From assembly GCF_041200145.1 (NCBI RefSeq), contig NZ_CP165734.1:7111001-7175000 (forward strand): a stretch of DNA of 64,000 nt. The letters run 5' to 3'. The translations under genes and the position numbers were made by a program. Source of the DNA: Bradyrhizobium sp. LLZ17 (GTDB taxonomy: Bacteria; Pseudomonadota; Alphaproteobacteria; Rhizobiales; Xanthobacteraceae). Below the pieces are notes generated by a model. The model searched no databases. It worked only from the letters and a program-made list of their open reading frames with translations, and was not told the DNA's origin. Of this stretch, positions 18,144 to 27,557 are shown piece by piece. How positions within the stretch are numbered: the stretch's first letter is position 1; each line of letters begins with the position of its first letter.

Positions 18144-18389
18144 TTGGCATGCACCGGCGCGGGAACGCGGCACAAATGGACCGCGGGAGAACGTGTGGTC
18201 GTTTGCGATGCGGCGGGATCGCGTCTCAGCGGCAAGCAAGGTGTCGTTCTCGGGTTCGGCGCTACGCGAAGTAGGCTTCGCGTCTTGCTCGACGGTTCGA
18301 GGGGGCCGATTACCCTGCACGTGACCTTTGTCATTCCAGTGGCGCAACAGGATAGCGACGGCGCGCGGCTGCCTCTTCGGGGTGACTAG
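18144..18389 (+). CDS. KOW/SH3-like small protein
   Basis: The 81-residue product contains WTAGERVVVCDAAGSRLSGKQGVVLGFG...RVLLDGSRGPITLHVTFVIPV, a small beta-barrel pattern like KOW-motif proteins (G-x-V-x-G-F-G centre). The frame is open further upstream (GTG 18048), but there it overlaps the peptide at 18046. TTG 18144 with AGGAG 9 bases upstream is a reasonable start. A nucleic-acid or ribosome role is only a guess from the fold. Confidence 0.5.
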   Translation: MACTGAGTRHKWTAGERVVVCDAAGSRLSGKQGVVLGFGATRSRLRVLLDGSRGPITLHVTFVIPVAQQDSDGARLPLRGD

Positions 18390-18554
18390 CCTTGTTTGAA
18401 TTGAAGTTGAGGAGCGGCAAAGTCGAGAGATCGATCGGCTCGTCCGGCGGTCGATCGAGTTCGACCGCTTTCCCTCTGCTGAGTAGGGCAAGCCAGCGCC
18501 CACCAGCAGGGGCCCCGCAATGATCAGCCAGTGCGGTAGTTCCAATGTTGCCAT
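18386..18554 (-). pseudogene. Small rhizobial membrane protein, frameshifted
   Basis: MATLELPHWLIIAGPLLVGAGL is a typical single-span N-terminus. The expected tail RGKAVELDRPPDEPIDLSTLPLLNFNSN follows in a different frame. One indel near 18490 separates the halves. Confidence 0.45.
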
Positions 18555-18689
18555 TTGTGAGTAGTGACCAAAACTCAAAACGCACCCGCGTAAAGTGGTC
18601 GACTTTGCCCAATGTCTGGCATGGAAGCTGGACGACCCAGGCTCTCGACAGCCGAGTTTTCCTTGCTCAGGGGCTGTTCCAAAAATCGT

Positions 18690-18779
18690 AACGTCTGAGA
18701 CATTGGTCTTAAGCAGCCGTCGATAGCGGCTGATGTTGCTGTCATGGGCGTGCAGACAGGTGACTTCTTCGTCGGTCAC
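18690..18779 (-). pseudogene. Remnant of a small conserved rhizobial protein
   Basis: The 27 residues VTCLHAHDSNISRYRRLLKTNVSDV and flanks match the start of a short helical rhizobial hypothetical; the frame is then lost. Start GTG at 18779. Confidence 0.35.
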
Positions 18780-19179
18780 GGTGCCTGGGTGTGGCTAAAA
18801 GAAATCTACCGAGAACGAAAAAGGTAGTAGTGGCGTTCAAACGCGAGTTTATGAAGCAAGCTTCTGCCTAGCACCCGATTGTCAACGAGGTCCGCCGGAG
18901 CTTACTTGCGATCAGCCGGGCGCAAATGCCGGGCTTATTCGCTAAATGCCCTTATTCTCGCGCGGGACTCAGTTCTCGAGAACGCTATCATTTCCCTTCG
19001 GTACCGCGGCGGTCTGATGCTCTGGGAGCTGCTGGGTGTGATAGCGGGACTCCCGCTCGCGCGCAGGCGGGCGTTCGGACGGATGGCGGCCGATCTTAGC
19101 TCGGGCGGCTCGTCGCCGATCATCGGCGGCTGGCTCGCGATCGTGGACACCACGGTGACCCGCACACCGTCGCCTCAAG

Positions 19180-19644
19180 GTGCTCGGCTTTAGGGGCTCT
19201 GAGCGGGTTGTTAGAGAGTGGGCGACACGCCGGCGGCGCGCTGAAACGCCCGATGCTCAAAGTCTACAGCGCGTGCTGTCCTCCAGAACTATCGCCCGCC
19301 TGATGACCAATGGCCGCCACGCGTTATCAAAGTCTGAGACCGTTACCGTCGCGGCGATCGAGCAAGGCGTTCCTCTCTTGGTGGAAGCTCGCGAGATCAT
19401 CACTGCTTTCCACACGATGGTCCGCAAGAAAGCTCGCGTGAATCTTGACTCGAGCATGCGCAAGTCTCGTCGCCGTCCTTCGCCAACGGCATCACCAAAG
19501 AAAAGGCCGCCATGAACGCTGCGATTACAACATCTTGGTCCAACGGGCAGACCGAAGGCCAGATTACCAAGCTCAAGCTCGTCAAGCGTCAGATGTACGG
19601 GCGCGCCAAGCTCGACCTTGCTTCAGGCCCGCTTGATCGGTGAT
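19180..19644 (+). pseudogene. ISL3-family transposase, C-terminal remnant
   Basis: The frame GFRGSERVVREWATRRRRAE...SSRTIARLM, ETVTVAAIEQGVPLLVEAREIITAFHTMVRKKA is typical of the C-terminal half of ISL3 transposases. After a frameshift near 19470-19510 the hallmark end WSNGQTEGQITKLKLVKRQMYGRAKLDL follows, and the final residues are shifted again. The sequence just after (GATGCACCAAAATTGCGTCAGAGCC) may be the element's terminal repeat. The N-terminal half is missing. Confidence 0.75.
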
Positions 19645-19828
19645 ACATGATCACTGATGCACCAAAATTGCGTCAGAGCCAAATTTGCAGGCCGATTGAC
19701 ACCTCTCTCGGCCTCACACCTCGGCGCAGCCAATCTGGCGAAACTGAAATTGCCAAGATACGGGATGAAATACCAGCCCGGCAATACTAACCTCAGAGGC
19801 GCCGAGCTACCGTCGCGATTCCGTTACC

Positions 19829-19942
19829 ATGACTCAAGAGGCCAAGACAGCGGCCACCGACACGCAGACGCCGGCGCCGTGTCGGGGCTCCGACATGCTC
19901 GGTTTGGCCTATTTCGCTATGGCCGGCACTTGGAGCGGCTAA
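19829..19942 (+). CDS. Possible 37-aa small protein
   Basis: MTQEAKTAATDTQTPAPCRG followed by SDMLGLAYFAMAGTWSG. It lies between the ISL3 remnant and the conserved hypothetical at 20020. No good Shine-Dalgarno is visible, so this is weakly supported. Confidence 0.22.
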   Translation: MTQEAKTAATDTQTPAPCRGSDMLGLAYFAMAGTWSG

Positions 19943-20019
19943 CCCTTTTTAGCCGTGGCCTTTTCGACCGTTTGGAGGCAGGTTCGGTCCTGAAGGGAAC
20001 TCTAGCCAGCGGCGTTCTC

Positions 20020-20355
20020 ATGGCTCACTCTCCATCCATCGTGCCGCAGAGTGCGGCAAACCACGATGTCTACATTGTGCTTGAGGACTTTGGCGGCCGT
20101 CTCGGGCGGGCTTGGTGCGAAACGGCAGAAGAGGATGGCAATCGTGCGACTCTGCTGCGGCACCTGATCGAAGGTCATTACATTCGTCCAGCTCGCATCG
20201 TCGCCTTCAATACGACCGAGGGATGGTCGCGCGATGTGACCGCGGATATTGCGGATGAGCTGCGCCGTCGCTTCGTCGAGTTCGAGGACGTGGCACCCTC
20301 CATGCTGGAATTCCTGGAGAGAGCCGCGACCAACAAATCCGTAAAGCGCAGCTGA
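20020..20355 (+). CDS. Conserved rhizobial hypothetical protein, paralogue of 16337-16717
   Basis: A 111-residue protein beginning MAHSPSIVPQSAANHDVYIVLEDFGGRLGRAWCET, with a conserved second block PARIVAFNTTEGWSRDVTADIADELRRRF. It aligns along its length with the product of 16337-16717 on the other strand. ATG 20020 is chosen because homology starts there; the frame is open for 121 codons upstream, but that part reads as non-coding. Function unknown. Confidence 0.6.
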   Translation: MAHSPSIVPQSAANHDVYIVLEDFGGRLGRAWCETAEEDGNRATLLRHLIEGHYIRPARIVAFNTTEGWSRDVTADIADELRRRFVEFEDVAPSMLEFLERAATNKSVKRS

Positions 20356-20769
20356 AGTGTCTTTCCGCCCGCTTTATCCACATGACCGCCAGCCAATTGT
20401 GATGCAGTGCACGGAAGTGCCAGCCATACTGCCGGCTCGGGCTGAAGGGGAATGGTCTTATTTTTGCTCGTTCTCCACAGCTCTGAAGATTAGTTGCATC
20501 CGCGAGCGCCTATTAGCCCGTCTTGTGTCGCTGGACGTTGGCTTCGCCTTCCCTTTGGGCCGGTTCGCGCGGAGCCTGCCGCAGGCGCCGCCCTCGTTCA
20601 TGGCAACCATGATCCCCTGGTCGCGGAGATATCCAAGAACCTGTCGCGGGACCTCGATTTCACACGGACATCGGCCGGGAGGTTCTGCCTGCGGCAAGCG
20701 GCCTCGAGGAGGTCGAAAGCCTCTGCCTCAAGCTCCATCGGGAATCGATCACAACGCCCAAGTCGCTGT

Positions 20770-20962
20770 CAACCGACCCGATGGAAGGATGGCGCAACGC
20801 TGGGGCGTATGCGGGAAAGATTTTCAAGGGCGCCAATCCCGGTGACTGCCGATCCCGCTGGCAAGTAGATCCCTCCTCGTGATCAATCAAAGAACGGTAA
20901 GATCGCTTGGCATCGCCGTGCCTCCGTCGCTTCTGGCACTCGCCGATGAGGTCGTTGAATAG
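20770..20962 (+). pseudogene. ABC transporter substrate-binding protein (ABC_sub_bind type), C-terminal remnant
   Basis: DPMEGWRNAGAYAGKIFKGANPGD followed in the next frame by LPIPLASRSLLVINQRTVRS and LGIAVPPSLLALADEVVE-stop. This is the standard C-terminus of the ABC_sub_bind (PF04392-like) binding proteins, where a GAYAGRILKG...LGLTVPxxLLxxADEVIE pattern is usual. One frameshift lies near 20840, and the upstream two-thirds of the gene is missing. Bases 20963-21543 hold no supportable gene. Confidence 0.7.
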
Positions 20963-21543
20963 AATCGGAGACTCCCTTCTTGGCCATCCTCAGCCGAAGC
21001 TCGCTCGAAACCGGGTCATGTTGCCGTCAATGACAAACCACCCGGTCAATCCCCGCTGGCATCTGCCGCTGCTTTTGGCAAAATAGACATGCGGGGCTGC
21101 TACTTCACCAGCTCTCAGCACACCGGATGCAGAGAGCAAGGAGGCTCATGCGTGTTGAAACCGGCGATCAGCTCGAACTTCGCGAGGCTGTTGGGGATCA
21201 AATCCGCCATTCATGGAATCGTAAACGATGATCTCGTCAGCAATGTCACGCAGCGCCTATGGTTTTTGGCCTTTAGCCTCTAGCATTATTGATGTCTGCA
21301 GGTCCTCGACCATCCGTCGCGTCACTAGGACCGCGCGAAAGACGGCGAGATTCCACACTCGCGAGCGATGGTGGCCAATTGTCAAGGCGGCAAACATCAA
21401 GGTGGATCGAGGCTAACGGCGCGCTTCGTATGCCGTCAGGTCATCCGATCTCATCCAGGAGGCCGCGTACGCGACTACTTCGTGGAAAGGCCTTCGCGAG
21501 AAGCGGGGCTTTTCCTGGGTTGTTCTCGCGCCAGGCAATTGCT

Positions 21544-21924
21544 CTATGATCTCTCACCTGCTGCCAGCGCTCGCTCCAGGCAGTGCATCAGATCCGAGGC
21601 GGCGAACGGCTTACCTAGGAAACAGATTGCCCCGGCTTCGAGCGCACGCACCCGCACGCTCTCATCCGGGAAAGCCGAGATGAAGATGAACGGCGTAACC
21701 GAACCTTGGGCGCGCATCTGCCTCAGCAGATCGATGCCGGTTACGAATGGCATCTGCACGTCCGCGATCACGCAGGAGGTATCGTTCGAATCGGTCGACC
21801 TCAAAAACTCCTCGGCGGAGGCGAATGTGTGGACGATGTATCCGCGGGATTCCAAGACATTGTTGATCGCGGCCCGCACGTAGGGATCATCATCAAGCAC
21901 CGAAATCACCGAAGCCACTGACAA
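21544..21924 (-). CDS. Stand-alone response regulator receiver (FixJ-type)
   Basis: A 126-residue single receiver domain with the acidic triad DDD near residues 11-13, the phospho-acceptor Asp in CVIADVQMP (about 54), Ser in FIFISAF and the lysine in FLGKPF. There is no output domain, so it may pass phosphate on or compete for the kinase. TTG 21924 follows GAGGAG at 8 bases. It lies 113 bases after the FixJ-like regulator on the same strand and probably forms one signalling locus with the kinase upstream. Confidence 0.85.
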   Translation of the reverse strand: MSVASVISVLDDDPYVRAAINNVLESRGYIVHTFASAEEFLRSTDSNDTSCVIADVQMPFVTGIDLLRQMRAQGSVTPFIFISAFPDESVRVRALEAGAICFLGKPFAASDLMHCLERALAAGERS

Positions 21925-22037
21925 GACGTCCGCTCCTCGCCCGGGATGCGCTTGCCGTCGCTACGGCCGCACATAAACGTGCAAGGTGAACCTGCCGGTC
22001 ACCATTGGAAACTCATACTTAGGTTTGTACGTCGGGC

Positions 22038-22691
22038 TTACTGGGTCAGAATCCCGAGCGCCTCGCTCATCCTCACGAGGTCGGCCAGCGATTTCGCACC
22101 CATTTTCCGCATGATCTGGCCGCGATAGATTTTGACAGTGATTTCCGCCAAACCCAGCTGGGCCGCCACTTGCTTGTTCATCAGTCCCGACGTTACCAGC
22201 GACAACACGTCCCGCTCCCGTGAGGTGAGTGACTCGAAGCGTGATCTGACGCTTGAGATGGTCTTGTTGAAATCGCGGCGCTTGCGGTCTCGCTCGATCG
22301 CGGCCTGGACCGCGTCCAGGATGTCCTGGTCGCGAACGGGCTTGGTCAGGAAGTCGATCGCGCCGCTCTTCATGGCCCGAACGGTCATGGGAATATCGCC
22401 ATGACCGGTGAGGAAGATGATGGGCGTATGGATATTTGCCTTGGCAAGATCGGTCTGCAGCTCAAAGCCGCTCGCTCCGGGCAGGCGGATGTCGAGCACC
22501 AGGCAACTGGGGACCTCTGGCGGCTTGGCCTGCAGTAGTTGCGGCGCCGAGCCGAATGCTTCGACCTTGAGACCGACCGACTCGAACAGATTGGTGAGCG
22601 CGCGCCGCATGGACGCGTCGTCGTCGACGATGAAGACGATGGGCTGATCGCCCTCGCCCTGCGGCGACGAAGGCTCCGCGCGCTCGGTCAC
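22038..22691 (-). CDS. Two-component response regulator, FixJ/NodW type
   Basis: A 217-residue regulator. The receiver (about residues 18-130) has DDD at the start, Asp in [10 protein letters not shown] and lysine in FLTKPV. The LuxR-type helix-turn-helix C-terminus reads [18 protein letters not shown]...[27 protein letters not shown]. The GTG start at 22691 overlaps the kinase stop codon (TTGTGA), which indicates translational coupling and a cognate pair. Such FixJ relatives control symbiotic, respiratory or surface genes in rhizobia; the target here is unknown. Confidence 0.92.
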   Translation of the reverse strand: MTERAEPSSPQGEGDQPIVFIVDDDASMRRALTNLFESVGLKVEAFGSAPQLLQAKPPEVPSCLVLDIRLPGASGFELQTDLAKANIHTPIIFLTGHGDIPMTVRAMKSGAIDFLTKPVRDQDILDAVQAAIERDRKRRDFNKTISSVRSRFESLTSRERDVLSLVTSGLMNKQVAAQLGLAEITVKIYRGQIMRKMGAKSLADLVRMSEALGILTQ

Positions 22692-24403
22692 AATGCGTCC
22701 TCCCGATGGAGCGGCAGAATGAACTGAAAAGTCGCGCCGCGCTCCTGGTTCGGCATGGCGGAAAGTCGTCCGCCATGGGCCTCGATAATGGAGCGGCAGA
22801 TTGACAGCCCCATGCCCATCCCAGAGGATTTCGTAGTAAAGAACGGCGTGAACAGGCGGTCCATTGCCTGTTCACAGATGCCGACGCCGCAGTCGGAAAC
22901 GCTCACCAGCGCCGCGCCGTCGCCGTTCGCGGCCGAATGGATCGCCAGCTCCCGCGGTCGATTATGGACGCCTTCCATGGCCTCGATCCCGTTCATGATC
23001 AGGTTGATTAGGACCTGTTGCAATTGGATTCTATCTCCAAAGATCCTGGGCAGTGCCGACGACAGCTCCATTCGCACCGACACGGCATGGCTGGCCATCT
23101 CGCGCTGAACGAGCGCGACGGCCTCGCGTACGACCGTGTTGGCGTCGAGCGAAACCATCTCGACGTCGGATCGCTTGGCGAGCGCGCGAACGTGACGAAT
23201 AACGTCGCTGGCACGCTTGCCGTCCTCGATGATCCACTCGACCGAGCGATGCGCCCCCTTGAGATCGGGCGGGCTGCGCTGCAGCCAGGCGAGGCAGGCG
23301 TCGGCGTTTGCGATCACGGCGGCGAGGGGCTGGTTAATTTCGTGGGCAATTGAAGCCGTGAGCTCGCCCAATGTCGTGACGCGAGTCACGTGGGCGAGCT
23401 CGGCTTGAGCGTTGCGCAGAGCGTCTTCGGCCTGATCGGCCCGGATGGCCGCGGTCACGTCGGTGCAGACGCCACGATAACCCAGAAAACCTCCGCCGGC
23501 GTCAAAGAACGGCTTGCCGCTCGTTCGGACGTAGATCGGCTGCCCGTTGCGGTCTATGCTGCGATACACCAAGTCGCGGAATGGGACGTGGGCGTCGAGC
23601 GCCGTCCGATGTTGCCGCCATTTTTCGGGCTCGAGATCGGCGTTCGGAGCAATGTCCCAGCGTGTTAGGCCGATCAGGCCCGCGGGGGCGGTCATGGTAT
23701 CGGAGTGTTCCGATATCAGAGTGATACGATGGTCTGGCCCCGTCTCCCAGAACCAGTCGGACGCGGTCTCGGCGTAGTCGCGAAAGCGCTGCTCGCTCTC
23801 ACGAAGCCTTCGTTCTGCCTCTTTGGTTGCCGTGATGTCGGTCACCGATCCGACGAACTCGACGCGACCGCTGGAATCTCGCATCGCCCGTGCTACCGCT
23901 CGGACGTACTTGATGGACCCATCGGGCATTAGAAGCCGGTATTCGTGATCGTAATCTTTTCCCTCCAGAGCCGCCCGGCCGGTGGTCCGCTGCACTGCGA
24001 GCCGGTCCTCCGGATGGATCCGCTGGAGCATGAAAGGGATCGCTGGCCCGGTCCCCTCGTCGCACTGGAAGATGCGATAGGTCTCGTTAGACCACGTGAT
24101 CTCGCCGGTTGCAGCCGTCCACCCGAAACTGCCGGTGTGGCTCAATTCCTGCGCCTGCGCGAGGTAAGCCTCGCTCTGTCGCAGCGCATTCTCTGCTTCC
24201 TTGCGCTCGGTAATGTTCTCGCAGGCGACCAGCACGATCGGCCCGCCATCCGCCCGCAGCATGGTCTTGGCGTTCTCGCGCACCCATAGCACCGAGCCGT
24301 CCTTGCGAACCTTCCGGATCTCCCAAGTGTGGGACTGATCGACTGTCGTAAGGCACAGCGCGACACGCGCGGACGAAGTCGCGATCCTCCTCGAAAAAGA
24401 CAT
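22688..24403 (-). CDS. PAS-domain sensor histidine kinase (main part)
   Basis: This frame holds most of a cytosolic multi-PAS kinase. It has three PAS/PAC units ([60 protein letters not shown]) and a HisKA dimerisation domain with the phospho-acceptor histidine in [22 protein letters not shown]. The catalytic domain has N box [15 protein letters not shown]1 VSDCGVGI, F box FTPFFTTK and G2 [18 protein letters not shown]. No membrane span is visible. The N-terminal PAS continues upstream in another frame (24368-24671), so one base is missing or extra near 24370. The stop overlaps the regulator's GTG. Confidence 0.88.
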   Translation of the reverse strand: MSFSRRIATSSARVALCLTTVDQSHTWEIRKVRKDGSVLWVRENAKTMLRADGGPIVLVACENITERKEAENALRQSEAYLAQAQELSHTGSFGWTAATGEITWSNETYRIFQCDEGTGPAIPFMLQRIHPEDRLAVQRTTGRAALEGKDYDHEYRLLMPDGSIKYVRAVARAMRDSSGRVEFVGSVTDITATKEAERRLRESEQRFRDYAETASDWFWETGPDHRITLISEHSDTMTAPAGLIGLTRWDIAPNADLEPEKWRQHRTALDAHVPFRDLVYRSIDRNGQPIYVRTSGKPFFDAGGGFLGYRGVCTDVTAAIRADQAEDALRNAQAELAHVTRVTTLGELTASIAHEINQPLAAVIANADACLAWLQRSPPDLKGAHRSVEWIIEDGKRASDVIRHVRALAKRSDVEMVSLDANTVVREAVALVQREMASHAVSVRMELSSALPRIFGDRIQLQQVLINLIMNGIEAMEGVHNRPRELAIHSAANGDGAALVSVSDCGVGICEQAMDRLFTPFFTTKSSGMGMGLSICRSIIEAHGGRLSAMPNQERGATFQFILPLHREDAL

Positions 24404-24671
24404 CCAGCACCGACCGGCCGATCAGTTCCGCAGCGGTATAGCCCAGTTGCGCCGCGCCGAACGTGTTCACGTTGATCACAGTTCCGCTCGGGTCGACCAT
24501 GAAGTACATGACGGGGTTGTGCTCGAAGACTTGCTGCCACTGCTTGACCGCCTCCGGCAGACCGGCTTCACCGGACTCAGTGCGCGGCTTAGCAGTGACA
24601 GTTCGCCTGACGCAGCCGACGAGAAATTGCGCGGCTGACTTCCCGAACGCTGCTGCTCGGCCCGGCTTCAT
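24368..24671 (-). pseudogene. N-terminal PAS piece of the same histidine kinase, out of frame
   Basis: The frame reads [59 protein letters not shown], a complete PAS core. The expected PAC half ([15 protein letters not shown]) follows in the frame of 22688-24403. The start is placed at ATG 24671 (MKPGRAAAFGK). Bases 24834-25214 upstream hold no clear gene. Confidence 0.6.
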
Positions 24672-25214
24672 CGCAGACGCTCCCGGCGCTCTCTGCGTGA
24701 AGACAAGTAGAGCACGTCGCCGCCTGAGGAGCAATTCCAGCCAACGTCCGATCGAGCAGGTACGACGTTCGCCTTGGAATGACTGCTCACTGTCCTGTCG
24801 ACTGCGGAGCATCAAGCACGCTGTACGAGGCAATCTTCGCGCGCTGGCCGTGCAACTGACGCAGTGTGCGCCGTCTCGTTGAACATGAACCAGCGCGAGA
24901 GCCCCGGGCGACTACGGGGTAAACCTAGGTATAGCTCCTCCATTCCTAGTCATGTCGGGCATTTACCTCCGTACAATTGAGCCCCTCCTGCCCGGCGAAC
25001 TAGCGTCATAACCATCGGGAGTGACGACCAGCCGAACGCAGCGATTGTACGAGGACCGGGTCTGAACCATACGGCGGAGGTGTCTCACCGACAGGGGCAC
25101 GACCAACGAAAGGCCGCTGCATCTCTCGACAAAAGCCGCGATCGCGGCAATTCACGACCCGGGAAGTCGAAGGGAACGAACAAGCAAGAGCGCAAACAAC
25201 CAAGCGAGACAACA

Positions 25215-25424
25215 ATGTGCAATACATCGGAACTTCCTGAGCCTCGCCTATCCGAGTCCGAGCGTTGCTCTTCAGTCAAGCGCTGTGCGCTGTGTGGCGG
25301 CAAGTTTGGTCTGATTCGCTATTATTCCTGGCGCACCGCGCTCTGCTCGAAGAAGTGCGTCGATCGCTTCCGCTCCCGCCGCGAACGCGACCGCCGGTGG
25401 TTGTTTCGGGCTCAGGCCGCGTGA
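25215..25424 (+). CDS. Small CxxC zinc-ribbon protein
   Basis: A 69-residue protein with KRCALCGGKFGLIRYYSWRT and then LCSKKCVDRFRSRRERDRRW: two CxxC/CxxxC pairs and a basic helix. This is a common small rhizobial design. ATG 25215 is preferred over the long upstream frame, which is low-complexity. Probably a zinc protein; target unknown. Confidence 0.5.
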   Translation: MCNTSELPEPRLSESERCSSVKRCALCGGKFGLIRYYSWRTALCSKKCVDRFRSRRERDRRWLFRAQAA

Positions 25425-25480
25425 GGCTGAGTTGGAGAGTTGACATCCTTCAGTGAATCTGAACCCCGGGAGCCCGCGCG

Positions 25481-25873
25481 TTGAACCGCTCGTGCAAGCT
25501 CTTCTGCTCGATGATTCTCCTCGGCTGCACTGCGACAGTCCAAGCGCAGGAGACGAGACAAGGGGCCGTTCATGGCCAGCACCCACCTCAGGACCAGGCG
25601 CTGCACGAAAGATTCTATTCGACCTGGCACATGCCGGACAATCCAGGCCTCAGTTGCTGCAACAGCGCAGATTGCTATCCGACCGATATCAAATACGTCG
25701 ACGGCCAGATCTATGCACGGCGAAGAGAGGACGGCAGATACATTCTGATCCCACCGCAAAAAGTCGAGCGAAACAGGGACAATCCGGACGGCCGCAACCA
25801 TCTTTGCGCTCCACCGCCCGCACTCTCTCCGTTGGACAGCGTTTACTGCTTCGCTTTGGGAGGCGCCACATGA
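25481..25873 (+). CDS. Exported cysteine-containing hypothetical protein (possible lipoprotein)
   Basis: A 130-residue secreted protein. The signal region ends LLGCTATVQAQ, which carries a plausible LLGC lipobox at residues 13-16; alternatively signal peptidase I cuts after AQA. The mature part has HERFYSTWHMPDNPGLSCCNSADCYPTDIKYVDG and later PPQKVERNRDNPDGRNHLC, a cysteine-rich pattern seen in rhizobial hypotheticals. The stop overlaps the next start (ATGA at 25870), so the two genes are translationally coupled. Confidence 0.6.
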   Translation: MNRSCKLFCSMILLGCTATVQAQETRQGAVHGQHPPQDQALHERFYSTWHMPDNPGLSCCNSADCYPTDIKYVDGQIYARRREDGRYILIPPQKVERNRDNPDGRNHLCAPPPALSPLDSVYCFALGGAT

Positions 25874-26058
25874 GACTCGCGTTCTTACTGGTCAACGGCC
25901 GGACGCCCCTCCGGCACACCCGGTGCATGCAGTGCTGCGAGCCGATCGGCGGCAGCTATCTCCGCGAGATCGGGACCCACCTTCCTTACTGCGACCATCA
26001 GTGCTACGCGCTGTTCTGCGATGCGCTCGCGAAAGATCGCGTGAGGTCGGCGTCATGA
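25870..26058 (+). CDS. Small cysteine-rich (zinc-ribbon-like) protein
   Basis: A 62-residue protein with RCMQCCEPIGGSYLREI and LPYCDHQCYALFCDALAK, two cysteine clusters fitting one zinc site. Its ATG overlaps the stop of the exported protein upstream (ATGA), and its own end overlaps another ATGA at 26055, which opens a short degraded frame with further CPAC and CYRCGEL motifs. The chain suggests a small operon of cysteine-rich proteins whose last member has decayed. Confidence 0.5.
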   Translation: MRLAFLLVNGRTPLRHTRCMQCCEPIGGSYLREIGTHLPYCDHQCYALFCDALAKDRVRSAS

Positions 26059-26267
26059 AAATCATGGTCGTCATCACGAGCCCCCGTTGCGCGGGGCTAC
26101 CAGCAGCACCTGCTTGCGGTCCCTCCGGTTCGGCTATGTCCGGCATGTGCGAACACAGCGCCGTTACCGTGACACGATTGCTACCGGTGCGGCGAGCTCG
26201 TGACGCTGTTAATGCAAAGGCGTCCCGGGCCGGCGGCGGGAAGGTCGAGTCGCCGCTGGCAATGTGA
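26055..26267 (+). pseudogene. Degraded third gene of the cysteine-rich chain
   Basis: Opens MKIMVVITSPRCAG at an ATGA overlap. The expected continuation GYQQHLLAVPPVRLCPACANT and HDCYRCGELVTLLM is found in a different frame, with a stop between the two. Tentative. Confidence 0.28.
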
Positions 26268-26914
26268 TCGAGCTGTTGGCCGTCCCGAGTGCGTCTCGTG
26301 CTGGTGCTGCACAATACAGATCTGGGCCTTCGCAAGAGCCTTGGCGGGCCCGTACCTGAAGGCCGCAATCTGATCACGATGGAAGGAGGGTGACACCTGG
26401 CTACGCGACTGCACTCGCGTGGAAGCCGCAGCACCGAACCTCGCAGCGCCGCGCCCAGCCCCGGCGGCGTTGACTAGGGAGTAGGTGCTGCGGCCGCCAC
26501 GGGTGTCGCTGTGCCGACCTCGTGCGTGACCACGCGCTGCTCGGACTTCCCGGCGACCATTTCGTTGTCTTCGAAGCGCGCACGACAGACGAGCACGTTC
26601 TCGATCACGCGCTGAACGTGGTGGGGAAAGAGCGCTGACGGCCGGCAAGAACGGGATCGACGTCGTGGTGCAGTCGCTGACCGGCGATGTGATGGCGGTG
26701 GCGAACCGCGACGTCAAGGCGGGCAATGCCGGCCTAGTGGCCGCGCTGGTCCAGGCGATGGCGACCGGCAACGTCAACGTGACCGCGAACAGGGCGATTG
26801 CTGCGCGGTCCGGGATAGACGCGGAAAACTTCGGCTCCGGCGCGATCTGGCTGTCACTACCGCTGATCGCGTGGAGTGATCGGTGCTGCTGAAGTAGCGG
26901 AGAATTTAAGGAAT
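26268..26914. other. No supported gene
   Basis: A frame at 26665-26892 (+) reads DVMAVANRDVKAGNAGLVAALVQAMATGNVNVTANRAIAARSG, which looks protein-like but matches nothing I can name. It has no start context and may be the tail of a lost gene. Confidence 0.3.
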
Positions 26915-27061
26915 GGCAGCCGGAGCCGAACTCCTTCACCAATTGCGCAGCACGTTCTCATGAACGCCCAGATGACGGCCTGCTTGCGCCATCGACAGCG
27001 CGTTGCCTGATAAGCTTGACCGCTCCGATCTTGAACTCTCGACTGAATTCTGTCTCTGCAT
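26915..27061 (-). pseudogene. IS3-family OrfA remnant
   Basis: Two frames together give FSREFKIGAVKLI and then SMAQAGRHLGVHENVLRNWVKEFGS, the helix-turn-helix N-terminus of IS3-family OrfA proteins. The frame shifts inside and the rest of the element is absent. Confidence 0.65.
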
Positions 27062-27093
27062 GACCAACCTCCGGCTTCATGAAGGGTTGCGAC

Positions 27094-27543
27094 CTATTGC
27101 TTCGCTGTCGCCGACTGTCTAACCCGGACGGTGATCTTTTCCGATACGAGAGGCGGCTCGAACGGATAGTGCCTCGCGTCGCCCAGCACTAGTTGCAGGG
27201 TGTGAGCCCCGGGCGGGAGCTCGAGAAATGTTTCGGTCTGTCCTGCCCCGAAATGCAGATGCGATTTGTCCTGTGGGATCGGCTCCTTGGGATCGACGGG
27301 GTCGTTAACGTCGACTAGCAAATGATGATGGCCGGCGTTCTGATACTCGTCGCCGGCATGGGTCACTCCCATGTTGCGCAACCCGAACCGAACCGAGAAT
27401 CCGCCGCGGACCTTCTGCCCGTCATGCGGGGTGATGAAGTAGAGCTTTGCGTCCTTGGGAGCCGTCTTGCCTTGCGAAAAGGCTACTCCCGGAAGTAAGG
27501 CGAGCGCCGCTGCCAGCGCGACGCAACGAAGGATCTGCATCAA
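27094..27543 (-). CDS. Periplasmic DUF4399-domain protein
   Basis: A 149-residue exported protein with a clear Sec signal (residues 1-23, ending GVAFSQG) and a DUF4399-type body: LYFITPHDGQKVRGGFSVRFGLRNMGV, AGHHHLLVDVN, SHLHFGAGQTETFLELPPGAHTLQLVLGD. The His-rich HHHLL and HLHFG motifs are family features and may bind metal. It starts 14 bases after the end of the formylglycine-generating-enzyme-like gene on the same strand and is probably co-transcribed. Confidence 0.85.
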   Translation of the reverse strand: MMQILRCVALAAALALLPGVAFSQGKTAPKDAKLYFITPHDGQKVRGGFSVRFGLRNMGVTHAGDEYQNAGHHHLLVDVNDPVDPKEPIPQDKSHLHFGAGQTETFLELPPGAHTLQLVLGDARHYPFEPPLVSEKITVRVRQSATAKQ

Positions 27544-27557
27544 ACCAGCTCCACCAG

